A stretch of 12,695 nucleotides of DNA from CAZIWJ01 sp964542855. Its GTDB lineage: Bacteria; Bacteroidota; Bacteroidia; Cytophagales; Cyclobacteriaceae. The notes under the pieces are model-generated. The model searched no databases and was not told where the DNA came from. It saw only the letters and a program-made list of their open reading frames with translations. The stretch's first letter is position 1. Each line of letters begins with the position of its first letter. The position numbers and the translations under genes are program-made. Positions 1 through 6,232 of the stretch are shown one piece after another. The stretch spans positions 1-12,695 of the forward strand of contig CAZIWJ010000089.1 of assembly GCA_964542855.1 (NCBI GenBank), written 5' to 3'.

Positions 1-1343
1 ACCAGGCTTTCGTGCCCGTCTTTACCAACTGCCGCAACGCCAAACAGGTAGTTATCAATTACAATGCCTTCCAGCGTATGTTCAGTTACGTTTCCCACGT
101 AGCGGGAATACTGCCACTGCGGGGCGGTGGTATCGCGCCAGTAAATTTTGTAGCCGGCCAGGTTAGGATCGTTAACCGCCTCCCAGGACAGGCGGGTTGA
201 AGGCTCTACGGCCCCGCCGATTTTTACTTTCCCGGTGGGTTTCGGGGCCCAGGCCAGCCCGGCCAGGCTAATGGCGTTAACCCCGGTAAGCTTGGCGGCA
301 TAATTGAAATTCACCCCTTCAATTACATCCCCGTAGGCAATGCCGTTTTCTACCCGGATATCCTGGTGCTGGCGGGTATAGTTTTCGTGCGTTTCCATGA
401 TTCTTACCCCCGGAAATCCCTCGTCGTTAAACGGACGGTGGTGGCCACCCCTTCCGAAACGGTCGAGCCGGTAAATCATAATAGCATCCAGGTTACTTAC
501 GTACTGGCTGGTGAGGCGGTTAACGTAGCGGGCCAGCTGCCGGGAAATGCCATCCACTTCGCCCCCGTAATACCGCCGGGCCCGGATTTCACGGTCGGTG
601 GAGGTAACCGGGGTTGGTTCAGAGAAAACCCGGAAGGTATTGTTTTCAATTACACCATCGATGCCTTCTATATTACCAATCATATCGTTGTTCAGCACGC
701 CCAGAATGTTCCAGCCTTTTTCTTTGGCAATGCCCGCCATTAATTTTCCTCCAAACAATCCCTGTTCTTCCCCGGAAAGGCCTACATAAATAATGCTGTT
801 GTTGAATTTATATTTACTCAGCACCCGGGCAGCTTCCAGTACCCCGGCCATGCCGCTGGCATTGTCGTTTGCACCGGGGGCGTCGATGGTTGCGTTGGTT
901 ACGTCGGAAGCCCGGGAATCGATATCGCCCGACATGATCACGTAATGATCGGGGTTGGTGGTGCCCCGCTGAATGGCCAGCACGTTAACAATTACGGTAG
1001 GATCGGGAATACGGTCGGAAACCCCGGCACGGATTAACTGGCGCTGGGTAGATACCTCCAGGCAATTGTTGCAAGCTTCGGAAATGCGTTTGAATTCAGC
1101 CTCGATCCAGCGGCGGGCCGCACCGATACCGCGGGTATCAGATACCGTATCGGAAAGCGTATTCCGGGTGCCGTAATTCACCAGTTGCTGAATGTCGTTT
1201 TCAATGCGCCCGGCAGAAGGAGCTTCAGCAATGTTGTATAAGCGAGGATCCTCTTCAGGAGGAACACTTCCCGGCGAATTATCCTGGGCCTGCAGAGAAA
1301 GCACGCCCGCCAGTAGTAAGAAAGCAAGTAAATTTATTTTCAT
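1..1343 (-). CDS. Secreted M28 family metallopeptidase with Fn3-like C-terminal domain (3' end outside window)
   Basis: Reading the minus strand from the ATG at 1343 gives 447 uninterrupted codons to the window edge, so the C-terminus is missing only because the window ends. Residues 1-20 form a signal peptide ending in LQAQ. The peptidase core spans about 40-350. Its zinc-site motifs are GDIDSR (D140, D142), GANDNASG (bridging D160), GLSGEEQG (E192/E193), NNDMIGN (D220) and a late RGGHHRPF (H301/H302). M28 enzymes are di-zinc aminopeptidases or carboxypeptidases. The usual first ligand is the His of an HxD motif, and here that position is Asp140. Residues about 367-447 (PKPTGKVKIGG, then RLSWEAV and GYKIYWRD) look like a fibronectin type III domain, common in secreted enzymes of this group. 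The gene lies 74 bp downstream of the serine hydrolase on the same strand and may be co-transcribed with it. Family assignment is firm; substrate is unknown. Confidence 0.88.
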   Translation of the reverse strand, partial: MKINLLAFLLLAGVLSLQAQDNSPGSVPPEEDPRLYNIAEAPSAGRIENDIQQLVNYGTRNTLSDTVSDTRGIGAARRWIEAEFKRISEACNNCLEVSTQRQLIRAGVSDRIPDPTVIVNVLAIQRGTTNPDHYVIMSGDIDSRASDVTNATIDAPGANDNASGMAGVLEAARVLSKYKFNNSIIYVGLSGEEQGLFGGKLMAGIAKEKGWNILGVLNNDMIGNIEGIDGVIENNTFRVFSEPTPVTSTDREIRARRYYGGEVDGISRQLARYVNRLTSQYVSNLDAIMIYRLDRFGRGGHHRPFNDEGFPGVRIMETHENYTRQHQDIRVENGIAYGDVIEGVNFNYAAKLTGVNAISLAGLAWAPKPTGKVKIGGAVEPSTRLSWEAVNDPNLAGYKIYWRDTTAPQWQYSRYVGNVTEHTLEGIVIDNYLFGVAAVGKDGHESL

Positions 1344-1417
1344 GGGTTTATTTTTTAACTCAACTGATGTTCATGATACGTTTCCACCTAACATCGATAA
1401 AAGCAGATGGTTGGCAA

Positions 1418-2806
1418 TTACCGGGGCAAGCAGTCGATAATATCGGCAAGCAGGCTATTGAAATCGAAGTTTCCTTTGGTCTGGCCCAGCCTTACAACAA
1501 CCAGTTCTGCAGACGGGATAATGAATATTCGTTGTTCCTCGAAGCCATTCGCAGAGTAGGCATCGCGGGGTACATCGGGTAGCGCCCGGTTTTCCGGGTT
1601 ATTTTTTTCTCCGGCATTTAGCCAGAAGTGGGCGCCGTACGTTCCCCGCGGAGCGTGTGCTGCCGGGGTACGGGAATATTCCACCCAGCTTTCCGGTAAA
1701 AGCTGTTTACCGTTCCATTCCCCTTCGTTGAGGAACAGCAACCCGAAACGGGCCCAGTCGCGGGCGGTAGCCATAATGTACGAAGACCCAACGTAATTCC
1801 CGGCTGCATCGGGCTCCATGCGGGCGCTGTACATGCCCAGTGGGTGAAACAGCACGTTGTAAGGTAAACGATGGTAAACGGAATCGCCTACTGTTTTGCG
1901 CATGATCCCCGATAAAATATTTGTGCTTCCGCTGGCGTAGTACCACGCTGTTCCGGGCACATCTTCTGCCCTGGCCGTGGCAGCTACCTGGTATGCACTG
2001 GCTTCCGTGAATAACATGCGGGTTACTTCGCTGGGGGCCGAATAAAATTCCCACCATTCCAGGCCGCTTTGCATTTGCAACAGGTGGTTAATGGTAATTT
2101 CCGATCGCAGGTCGTTCTGGCGGTTCCACCCTTCTACCGGGGCCTGCTGTTCAATACGTAGTTTACCGTTTTTTATTAGGTGGCCTACCAGGGCGTTGGT
2201 TACGCTTTTACTCATCGACCAGCCGGCCTGCCGGGTATTTCGGGTAAACGGTTCGGCATACTGCTCGGCAATGAGTTCGTTCTTGTAAACTACCAGTAGC
2301 GCCCGGGTATTTTTATCGTTACTGGTAAAAACCTCGTTTACCGTTTTTTCCAGTTTTGTGCGGTTCACCGAAGAAGGAAAATAAGTAGAAATTCTATCGC
2401 CGTATGGCCAGGGAACCGTATCGGGGTTCACCGCACGTTCCGGACGGCTTACTACCGGTACCGGTTGAATGGCCGTACTGTCCTCGCCAGCCGGAACAAG
2501 CGTGCAGCCAATGCCTTCGCGGTAAATGGCCCTTCTTTTTCCGAGGCCGAACAAAGAACCGGTGGCTGAGTTTTTATCTTGCTGAACCCGGTACGAGGCC
2601 AGTGAGTAAGGGAAACCGGCCAGTTCATGATCCAGTACGTGGTTTGGCGAACGATCAGACAAATACACGCAGGAGCACATCACCTTGGCCCCGTAGCCCG
2701 ACAAAATGCTTACACTTTCCCTAACGTAGTAAATACCATAACCTAGAATAACCAGCGTTAGTAAAGCCAACACCCGCCTAATCGTTTTTTCCTTTGTGCT
2801 TTGCAT
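1418..2806 (-). CDS. Membrane-anchored serine hydrolase (beta-lactamase / class C-like, NylB-type)
   Basis: The product has 462 residues. A short basic N-terminus (KEKTIRR) precedes one hydrophobic segment at about residues 12-28, so the enzyme is probably anchored in the inner membrane with its catalytic domain in the periplasm. The domain starts near residue 140. The SxxK nucleophile motif is SMSK (S197, K200). The second motif is YYASGSTN (Y290), where class C beta-lactamases have YxN; a Tyr followed by a small residue or Ser is seen in 6-aminohexanoate-dimer hydrolases (NylB) and related esterases. The third-motif region is ANGFEEQRIFIIP (about 419-431), in place of KTG or GHGGQ. Family members hydrolyse esters, amides or D-amino-acid peptides, and true beta-lactamase activity is rarer, so I do not call resistance. 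Three cysteines (43, 45, 101) lie in the linker between the membrane segment and the domain. The start codon is divergent from the M28 gene at 2874, only 67 bp away. Confidence 0.88.
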   Translation of the reverse strand: MQSTKEKTIRRVLALLTLVILGYGIYYVRESVSILSGYGAKVMCSCVYLSDRSPNHVLDHELAGFPYSLASYRVQQDKNSATGSLFGLGKRRAIYREGIGCTLVPAGEDSTAIQPVPVVSRPERAVNPDTVPWPYGDRISTYFPSSVNRTKLEKTVNEVFTSNDKNTRALLVVYKNELIAEQYAEPFTRNTRQAGWSMSKSVTNALVGHLIKNGKLRIEQQAPVEGWNRQNDLRSEITINHLLQMQSGLEWWEFYSAPSEVTRMLFTEASAYQVAATARAEDVPGTAWYYASGSTNILSGIMRKTVGDSVYHRLPYNVLFHPLGMYSARMEPDAAGNYVGSSYIMATARDWARFGLLFLNEGEWNGKQLLPESWVEYSRTPAAHAPRGTYGAHFWLNAGEKNNPENRALPDVPRDAYSANGFEEQRIFIIPSAELVVVRLGQTKGNFDFNSLLADIIDCLPR

Positions 2807-2873
2807 AAGGTTAAAATATGGATTTTTTAAAATTGTATTATTTTTACCGGTTAACGCGAGAAATTTAACGTAA
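2807..2873. promoter_or_regulatory. Divergent intergenic region of the serine hydrolase and M28 genes
   Basis: This 67-bp A/T-rich spacer must hold the start signals for two divergent genes. On the plus strand TATTTTTA at 2839-2846 matches the Bacteroidota -7 consensus TAnnTTTG in seven of eight positions and would give a leader of about 20 nt. No convincing -33 TTTG is seen at the expected distance, and no clear minus-strand box was found. Neither gene has a Shine-Dalgarno sequence. Confidence 0.3.
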
Positions 2874-4379
2874 ATGATGAAAAAACAAGTAATAATTGCC
2901 TTAAGCTTGTTCCTGGGCAGTACATTGGGTTACGCTCAGGACGAGCAGGCCGGGCAGGTTGCAAATATCGTAAATGAAGCGTACTGGGCACCGCATCTCC
3001 GGTTTTTATCTTCCGATGAAATGGGAGGCCGGAATACAGGCAGCGTGGAACTGAATATTGCAGCCCGGTACCTGGCCGAGCAATTTAAGGCTTACGGGCT
3101 TCAGCCTCCTGAAGGGAGCGATAATTACTTTCAACCGGTTCCTTTAACGAAATCTTCCCCGCCCGAAGAGGCCGTACTGGAAATGGGCAACGATCAGTTC
3201 AGCCACGGCAAGCAGATGCTGGTAACCGGGGGAAGTAACCGGTTGGTTGACCTGGAAGCTGAAATAATTTTTGCCGGATACGCTACCGAAGCAGACCTGG
3301 CCAATTTAGACGTTGAAGGTAAAATTGTGGTGGCCAATGCCGGGGAAAAAGGTAACCCGAACGCCCGCCAGTACTTGCGGCTAAGCCGCCGGAAAGCCGG
3401 GCTGGTTGAAGAAATGGGAGGATTAGCCCTGGTAGAATTGTATAAATCTCCCCTTGTTCCCTGGAAACTGCTGGTTAAATATTTAAACACCGAACAAATT
3501 CGCCTGGCAGATGAAGATGCTTCAAATGATAGTGATTTGCCGCGAACCTGGATCGATGATGCGAAAGGTAAATACGCCGAAGCGATAGGCGAGGGAAAGT
3601 ATCAACGGGCGAGCCTCCGGATAACGGGTGCAGAAGAGAAACAGTTAAACAGCAAAAATGTAATTGCCGTTATTGAAGGCACTGATCCCGAATTAAAAAA
3701 TGAGTATCTGGCCCTGGGCGCCCACTACGACCACGTAGGCAGCGATATGAGCAAAGCCAAAGACGGCGACGGTATTTTTAACGGTACCCGCGACAATGCC
3801 GTGGGTACCGTAGGACTGCTGAGTGCCGCCCGGTATTTCAGCGAACATCCTCCTAAACGATCGGTTGTGTTTATTGCCTTTACGGCAGAAGAAAAGGGGT
3901 TGCTGGGCAGCCAGTACTATGCCAGCAATCCGCTGGTTCCACTGGAGCAGACCATATACAATTTCAACATCGATAACGCCGGTTACAACGATGTGAGCCG
4001 GGTGAGCATTTTCGGTTTTGGCCGAACCAGCATCGACCCGATCCTGGAAGCCAGTTGCGAGGCGTTTGGCCTGGAAGCCAAAGGCGATCCGGCCCCGGAA
4101 CAAAATTTATTCGACCGCTCCGACAACGTGAATTTTGCCCGTGCGGGCGTACCGGCCATTACTTTTTCGCTGGGATTTACTGCTTTCGATAAGGAAATTC
4201 TGAAGTATTACCACCAGGTAACCGACGAATACGAAAGCCTCGATAAAGATTACATTAATAAGTATTACCGTTCGTACGTGATGGCTGCTATCGGGGTGGC
4301 CAACATGGAACAGACGCCCTTCTGGAATTCAGGCGACAAGTACGAAGAAGCCGGGAAAGATCTTTACGGGTTAGAATAG
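2874..4379 (+). CDS. Secreted M28 family metallopeptidase with PA-like insert
   Basis: The product has 501 residues, with tandem ATG codons at 2874 and 2877, either of which could start it. Residues 1-21 are a signal peptide (hydrophobic core IIALSLFLG, cleavage near GYAQ). The region before the catalytic core (about 95-210) has the pattern of a PA-type lid domain. The catalytic motifs are complete: GAHYDHVG (H284, D286), GTRDNAVG (bridging D307), TAEEKG (E339 as base, E340 as ligand), NIDNAG (D367) and YYHQVTDEY (H447). All five positions expected to bind zinc are therefore present, unlike the M28 gene at the left edge. M28 enzymes with this architecture are usually periplasmic or extracellular aminopeptidases; the substrate cannot be told. 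The gene ends 17 bp before a long inverted repeat that could terminate it, and faces clpP convergently. Confidence 0.92.
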   Translation: MMKKQVIIALSLFLGSTLGYAQDEQAGQVANIVNEAYWAPHLRFLSSDEMGGRNTGSVELNIAARYLAEQFKAYGLQPPEGSDNYFQPVPLTKSSPPEEAVLEMGNDQFSHGKQMLVTGGSNRLVDLEAEIIFAGYATEADLANLDVEGKIVVANAGEKGNPNARQYLRLSRRKAGLVEEMGGLALVELYKSPLVPWKLLVKYLNTEQIRLADEDASNDSDLPRTWIDDAKGKYAEAIGEGKYQRASLRITGAEEKQLNSKNVIAVIEGTDPELKNEYLALGAHYDHVGSDMSKAKDGDGIFNGTRDNAVGTVGLLSAARYFSEHPPKRSVVFIAFTAEEKGLLGSQYYASNPLVPLEQTIYNFNIDNAGYNDVSRVSIFGFGRTSIDPILEASCEAFGLEAKGDPAPEQNLFDRSDNVNFARAGVPAITFSLGFTAFDKEILKYYHQVTDEYESLDKDYINKYYRSYVMAAIGVANMEQTPFWNSGDKYEEAGKDLYGLE

Positions 4380-4395
4380 CCAACCAGTTAGCATA

Positions 4396-4448
4396 AGCAC
4401 AGGTATTAACTGATGCCATCAAGATGCCATCAATCCAATACCTGTGCT
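4396..4448 (+). terminator. Putative terminator: 12-bp perfect inverted repeat with repeated loop
   Basis: AGCACAGGTATT (4396-4407) is perfectly complementary to AATACCTGTGCT (4437-4448). The 29-nt loop contains GATGCCATCAA twice in tandem (4412-4422 and 4423-4433). The plus-strand side is followed by ATATTAAGTTTT, a weak T-rich tail, so termination of the M28 gene ending at 4379 is the simplest reading. The loop is long for a classical intrinsic terminator. There is no T tract on the minus side for clpP, which ends at 4532. Confidence 0.5.
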
Positions 4449-4531
4449 ATATTAAGTTTTACCCGCAGGGAGAAGTATGTTGGCACAGGTACCACCAGCT
4501 ATATTAATTTTGGTACTTGCGCCGGATTAAA

Positions 4532-5116
4532 TCACAGTTTATCGAGCACATTGTCTACGATACCGTATTCTATAGATTCGTCGGCGCCCATCCAGTAGTC
4601 GCGCTCGAAGTCGGCTTCTACCTTTTCAATTTCCTGGCCGCAGTTTTTGGCCAGGATTTCTGCTCCCAGTTTCTTGGTTTTCTTAATTTCGTCGACAGTA
4701 ATTTTCAGGTCACTTACCCGACCCTGAACCATTCCGCCGATACTGGGCTGGTGAATCATGGTTCGGGCGTGAGGATAAATTGATCGCATGCCTTTTTCAC
4801 CGCCGGAAAGTAAAATAGATCCCATAGAAGCCGCCAGTCCTACGTTTACCGTGGCAACCGGGGAGGAAATCATTTGCATGGTATCGTAAATAATCATGCC
4901 TGAGGTAACAATTCCACCGGGGCTGTTAATGTAAAAGGTAATGGGTTTTCCCGGATCTTTTTCCTCCAGGTAAATTAATCGGTTCACTACATCGCGGGCC
5001 GAGTCGTCCATAACAGGGCCCCACAGATATACCTTGCGTTTTTCCAGTGACTTTTCTTCAAACAGGCGTTCAACTGACAGTTTGCTGAGCAGGTCACTCA
5101 TGTTATCGTCTTGCAT
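4532..5116 (-). CDS. clpP: ClpP-family ATP-dependent protease proteolytic subunit (stand-alone paralogue)
   Basis: The product has 194 residues, the usual ClpP length. ClpP forms a double-heptamer serine protease chamber in the cytoplasm, fed by ClpX or ClpA/C unfoldases. The full triad is visible: S97 in GLAASMGS, H122 in MIHQPS, and D169 in the segment EADFERDY. The oxyanion-strand motif YINSPGGIV (62-70) and the C-terminal EYGIVDNVL are also present. The segment after the catalytic His reads SIGGMVQGRVSD, about two residues longer than the common LGGFQGQATD form. The N-terminus is short and lacks an obvious propeptide. No clpX or tig lies beside it, whereas the main bacterial clpP often neighbours those genes, so this may be a second ClpP. 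The ATG at 5116 is used; Met6 is an alternative. A -7 promoter box lies about 87 bp upstream. Confidence 0.93.
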   Translation of the reverse strand: MQDDNMSDLLSKLSVERLFEEKSLEKRKVYLWGPVMDDSARDVVNRLIYLEEKDPGKPITFYINSPGGIVTSGMIIYDTMQMISSPVATVNVGLAASMGSILLSGGEKGMRSIYPHARTMIHQPSIGGMVQGRVSDLKITVDEIKKTKKLGAEILAKNCGQEIEKVEADFERDYWMGADESIEYGIVDNVLDKL

Positions 5117-5202
5117 ATGCTCGCTTTTGTATAGTTTTTAGTTCGATGTTTTTATACATACGGATTAAAACAGTTTGGGCTACAAAATGATTGCCCAGTT
5201 TG

Positions 5203-5210
5203 CAAAGATA
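5203..5210 (-). promoter_or_regulatory. -7 promoter element for clpP
   Basis: On the minus strand these bases read TATCTTTG, an exact match to the Bacteroidota sigma -7 consensus TAnnTTTG. Transcription would start near 5197-5198, giving a clpP leader of about 80 nt. No good -33 TTTG lies 19-21 bp upstream; the nearest TTG is about 13 bp away, inside the T tract of the terminator just upstream. It is the only exact match I found in the 351-bp gap ahead of clpP on this strand. Confidence 0.5.
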
Positions 5211-5224
5211 GGAGGAAATTAACC

Positions 5225-5258
5225 AAAAAAGGAGTATTATACGCGAAAGGCTCCTTTT
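5225..5258 (-). terminator. Rho-independent-type terminator upstream of clpP
   Basis: On the minus strand AAAAGGAG pairs perfectly with CTCCTTTT (plus positions 5251-5258 and 5227-5234), with a 16-nt loop, and the second arm runs into six Ts (5225-5230). This fits an intrinsic terminator for transcripts arriving from the DUF3365 gene. It lies immediately before the clpP -7 box, so it would insulate clpP from upstream transcription. The stem is A/T-rich apart from GGAG/CTCC, so strength is uncertain. Confidence 0.5.
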
Positions 5259-5467
5259 CTGAAGTGTTGTTTAGCGTATGTATTCCGGGCTGTTGGCTAG
5301 AATACGCCTTCTTTTGCTTTTCTTTTCACTTCTTCACTAACGTAAATAAATCTCCTTTTGCTTCTTGAAAAGGGTTGAACGATCATGCTGTACTGGCGGG
5401 TAGCTTGCAGGTTATTAGCTCTCGCGATCGGAGTTGCGCGCGAGCAGGGTAGCTTTTTTATCGAAAA
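5259..5467 (-). other. Gene-free 3' region between the DUF3365 and clpP genes, partly coding-like
   Basis: Together with 5117-5258 this makes a 351-bp gap. It holds a G/C-rich hairpin (5418-5445), a 9-bp direct repeat GGGTAGCTT (5398-5406 and 5447-5455) and a strongly purine-rich minus-strand tract (about 5300-5360). The best small minus-strand frame runs from ATG at 5386 to TAG at 5297, 29 residues starting MIVQPFSRSKRRFIYV and very basic. It uses AGA/AGG arginine codons several times, unlike the neighbouring genes. The same frame is open further upstream, back to the DUF3365 stop codon. Other frames are also briefly open, so a long 3' UTR, a small RNA or a gene remnant are all possible. Confidence 0.3.
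5418..5445. other. G/C-rich stem-loop downstream of the DUF3365 gene
   Basis: GCTCTCGCG (5418-5426) can pair with CGCGCGAGC (5437-5445), nine positions with one mismatch and a 10-nt loop. It starts about 22 bp past the DUF3365 stop on the minus strand. A run of T6 lies about 10 bp past the stem on the plus side only, so as a minus-strand terminator it lacks its U tract. It may instead protect the 3' end of the mRNA. Confidence 0.35.
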
Positions 5468-6055
5468 CTAATTGTTGAACGTAACGTGCCAAATTCCCCG
5501 TAAATCGCCCGGAGCGAAATTTATGGCTTTGTCGTTCGGGTATTTAGCTTTAATGATTTCGTAGTTTTCGGTAGCAATGCCCTCCCCTACGGTACCGTGG
5601 CAGCTTACGCATTGCCCCTGCAGCACGATGGGGGCATACATACTTACCACTCCTTCGTACCGCTCAACCACCGGCCCGGGCGATTCTCCCTGCTGCAATT
5701 GCTCCTGGTAACGGGAATAAATTTCAGCTTCTTTATCAGTAGCCTTATTGTCGGGGTTTCGGTAGCGTACCGCCGCCCTCTTTAGCTGAACCCCCTGAGT
5801 ACGGGCAATAGAATCGGTAAGCGGATAGGCTGAAAGCTGGCAGTAAGGAATGGCCTCTTTTACGCCTCCTCTTTTCATAGCTTGCATTACTTCGCCGCTC
5901 AGCGTTTTAAATGTAGCCTGGATCACCTGCATGCCCTGTTCGCGGTATTCTTTTTTTTCTGCCCCGCTTAAAGAGGTTTCGTTCGATTGGCAGGAGAAGC
6001 TGGCAGCATACACTGCCGTGGCCATTATGAGTGAAAAGGTACGGAATAATTTCAT
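5468..6055 (-). CDS. DUF3365 (Tll0287-like) c-type haem lipoprotein
   Basis: I start this at the ATG at 6055 (195 residues) and not at an upstream in-frame ATG at 6100, because the later start puts a signal peptide at the N-terminus: MKLFRTFSLIMATAVYAASF followed by Ser-Cys. Cys22 would be the lipid-modified cysteine, although SFSC is a loose lipobox. CVSCHG (149-154) is a CxxCH motif for covalent haem c attachment, preceded by YAPIVLQGQ and followed by a GDLRGIW region near the C-terminus, the DUF3365 pattern. Cys72 in IPYCQLSAYP matches the conserved N-terminal Cys that, as I recall, is the second axial ligand in the Tll0287 structure. The protein probably sits on the periplasmic face of a membrane as a redox or sensor component. 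No histidine kinase or cytochrome partner is adjacent. The 177-bp gap on its 5' side shows no clear promoter. Confidence 0.85.
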   Translation of the reverse strand: MKLFRTFSLIMATAVYAASFSCQSNETSLSGAEKKEYREQGMQVIQATFKTLSGEVMQAMKRGGVKEAIPYCQLSAYPLTDSIARTQGVQLKRAAVRYRNPDNKATDKEAEIYSRYQEQLQQGESPGPVVERYEGVVSMYAPIVLQGQCVSCHGTVGEGIATENYEIIKAKYPNDKAINFAPGDLRGIWHVTFNN

Positions 6056-6232
6056 AGCGTTACTGGTTTGGGTTAAAAGATGCTGCGTATACAGATGCAA
6101 CTTAAATTACAGGATATTTTGTAGTTTAGGTTATTTAAAGGAGGTTGGTTTACAGTGATTATCCAATTCAACCCGGATCAGCAACCTACATTCAATGTTA
6201 TCGGCTGGCCGGGATTTCTGAAATGACGAACA

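Noticed and set aside
366..743. Plus-strand frames of up to 125 codons in the first 1.6 kb
   Set aside because: They lie opposite the partial M28 gene and the serine hydrolase, both with full family motifs on the minus strand.
1418..2806. Antibiotic-resistance beta-lactamase
   Set aside because: SxxK is shared by the whole family; the second and third motifs are closer to NylB/esterase-type hydrolases and the enzyme is membrane-anchored, so resistance is not supported.
3693..4103. A 136-codon minus-strand frame inside the second M28 gene
   Set aside because: It lies opposite the zinc-ligand region of a clear M28 enzyme and has no domain features of its own.
4517..4783. Plus-strand 88-codon frame opposite the clpP 3' end
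   Set aside because: Shadow of clpP, whose triad residues and C-terminus are encoded on the other strand.
5385..5471. Plus-strand 28-codon frame (MLYWRVACRLLALAIGV...)
   Set aside because: Very short, its end overlaps the 3' end of the DUF3365 gene and it competes with other open frames here; no independent support.
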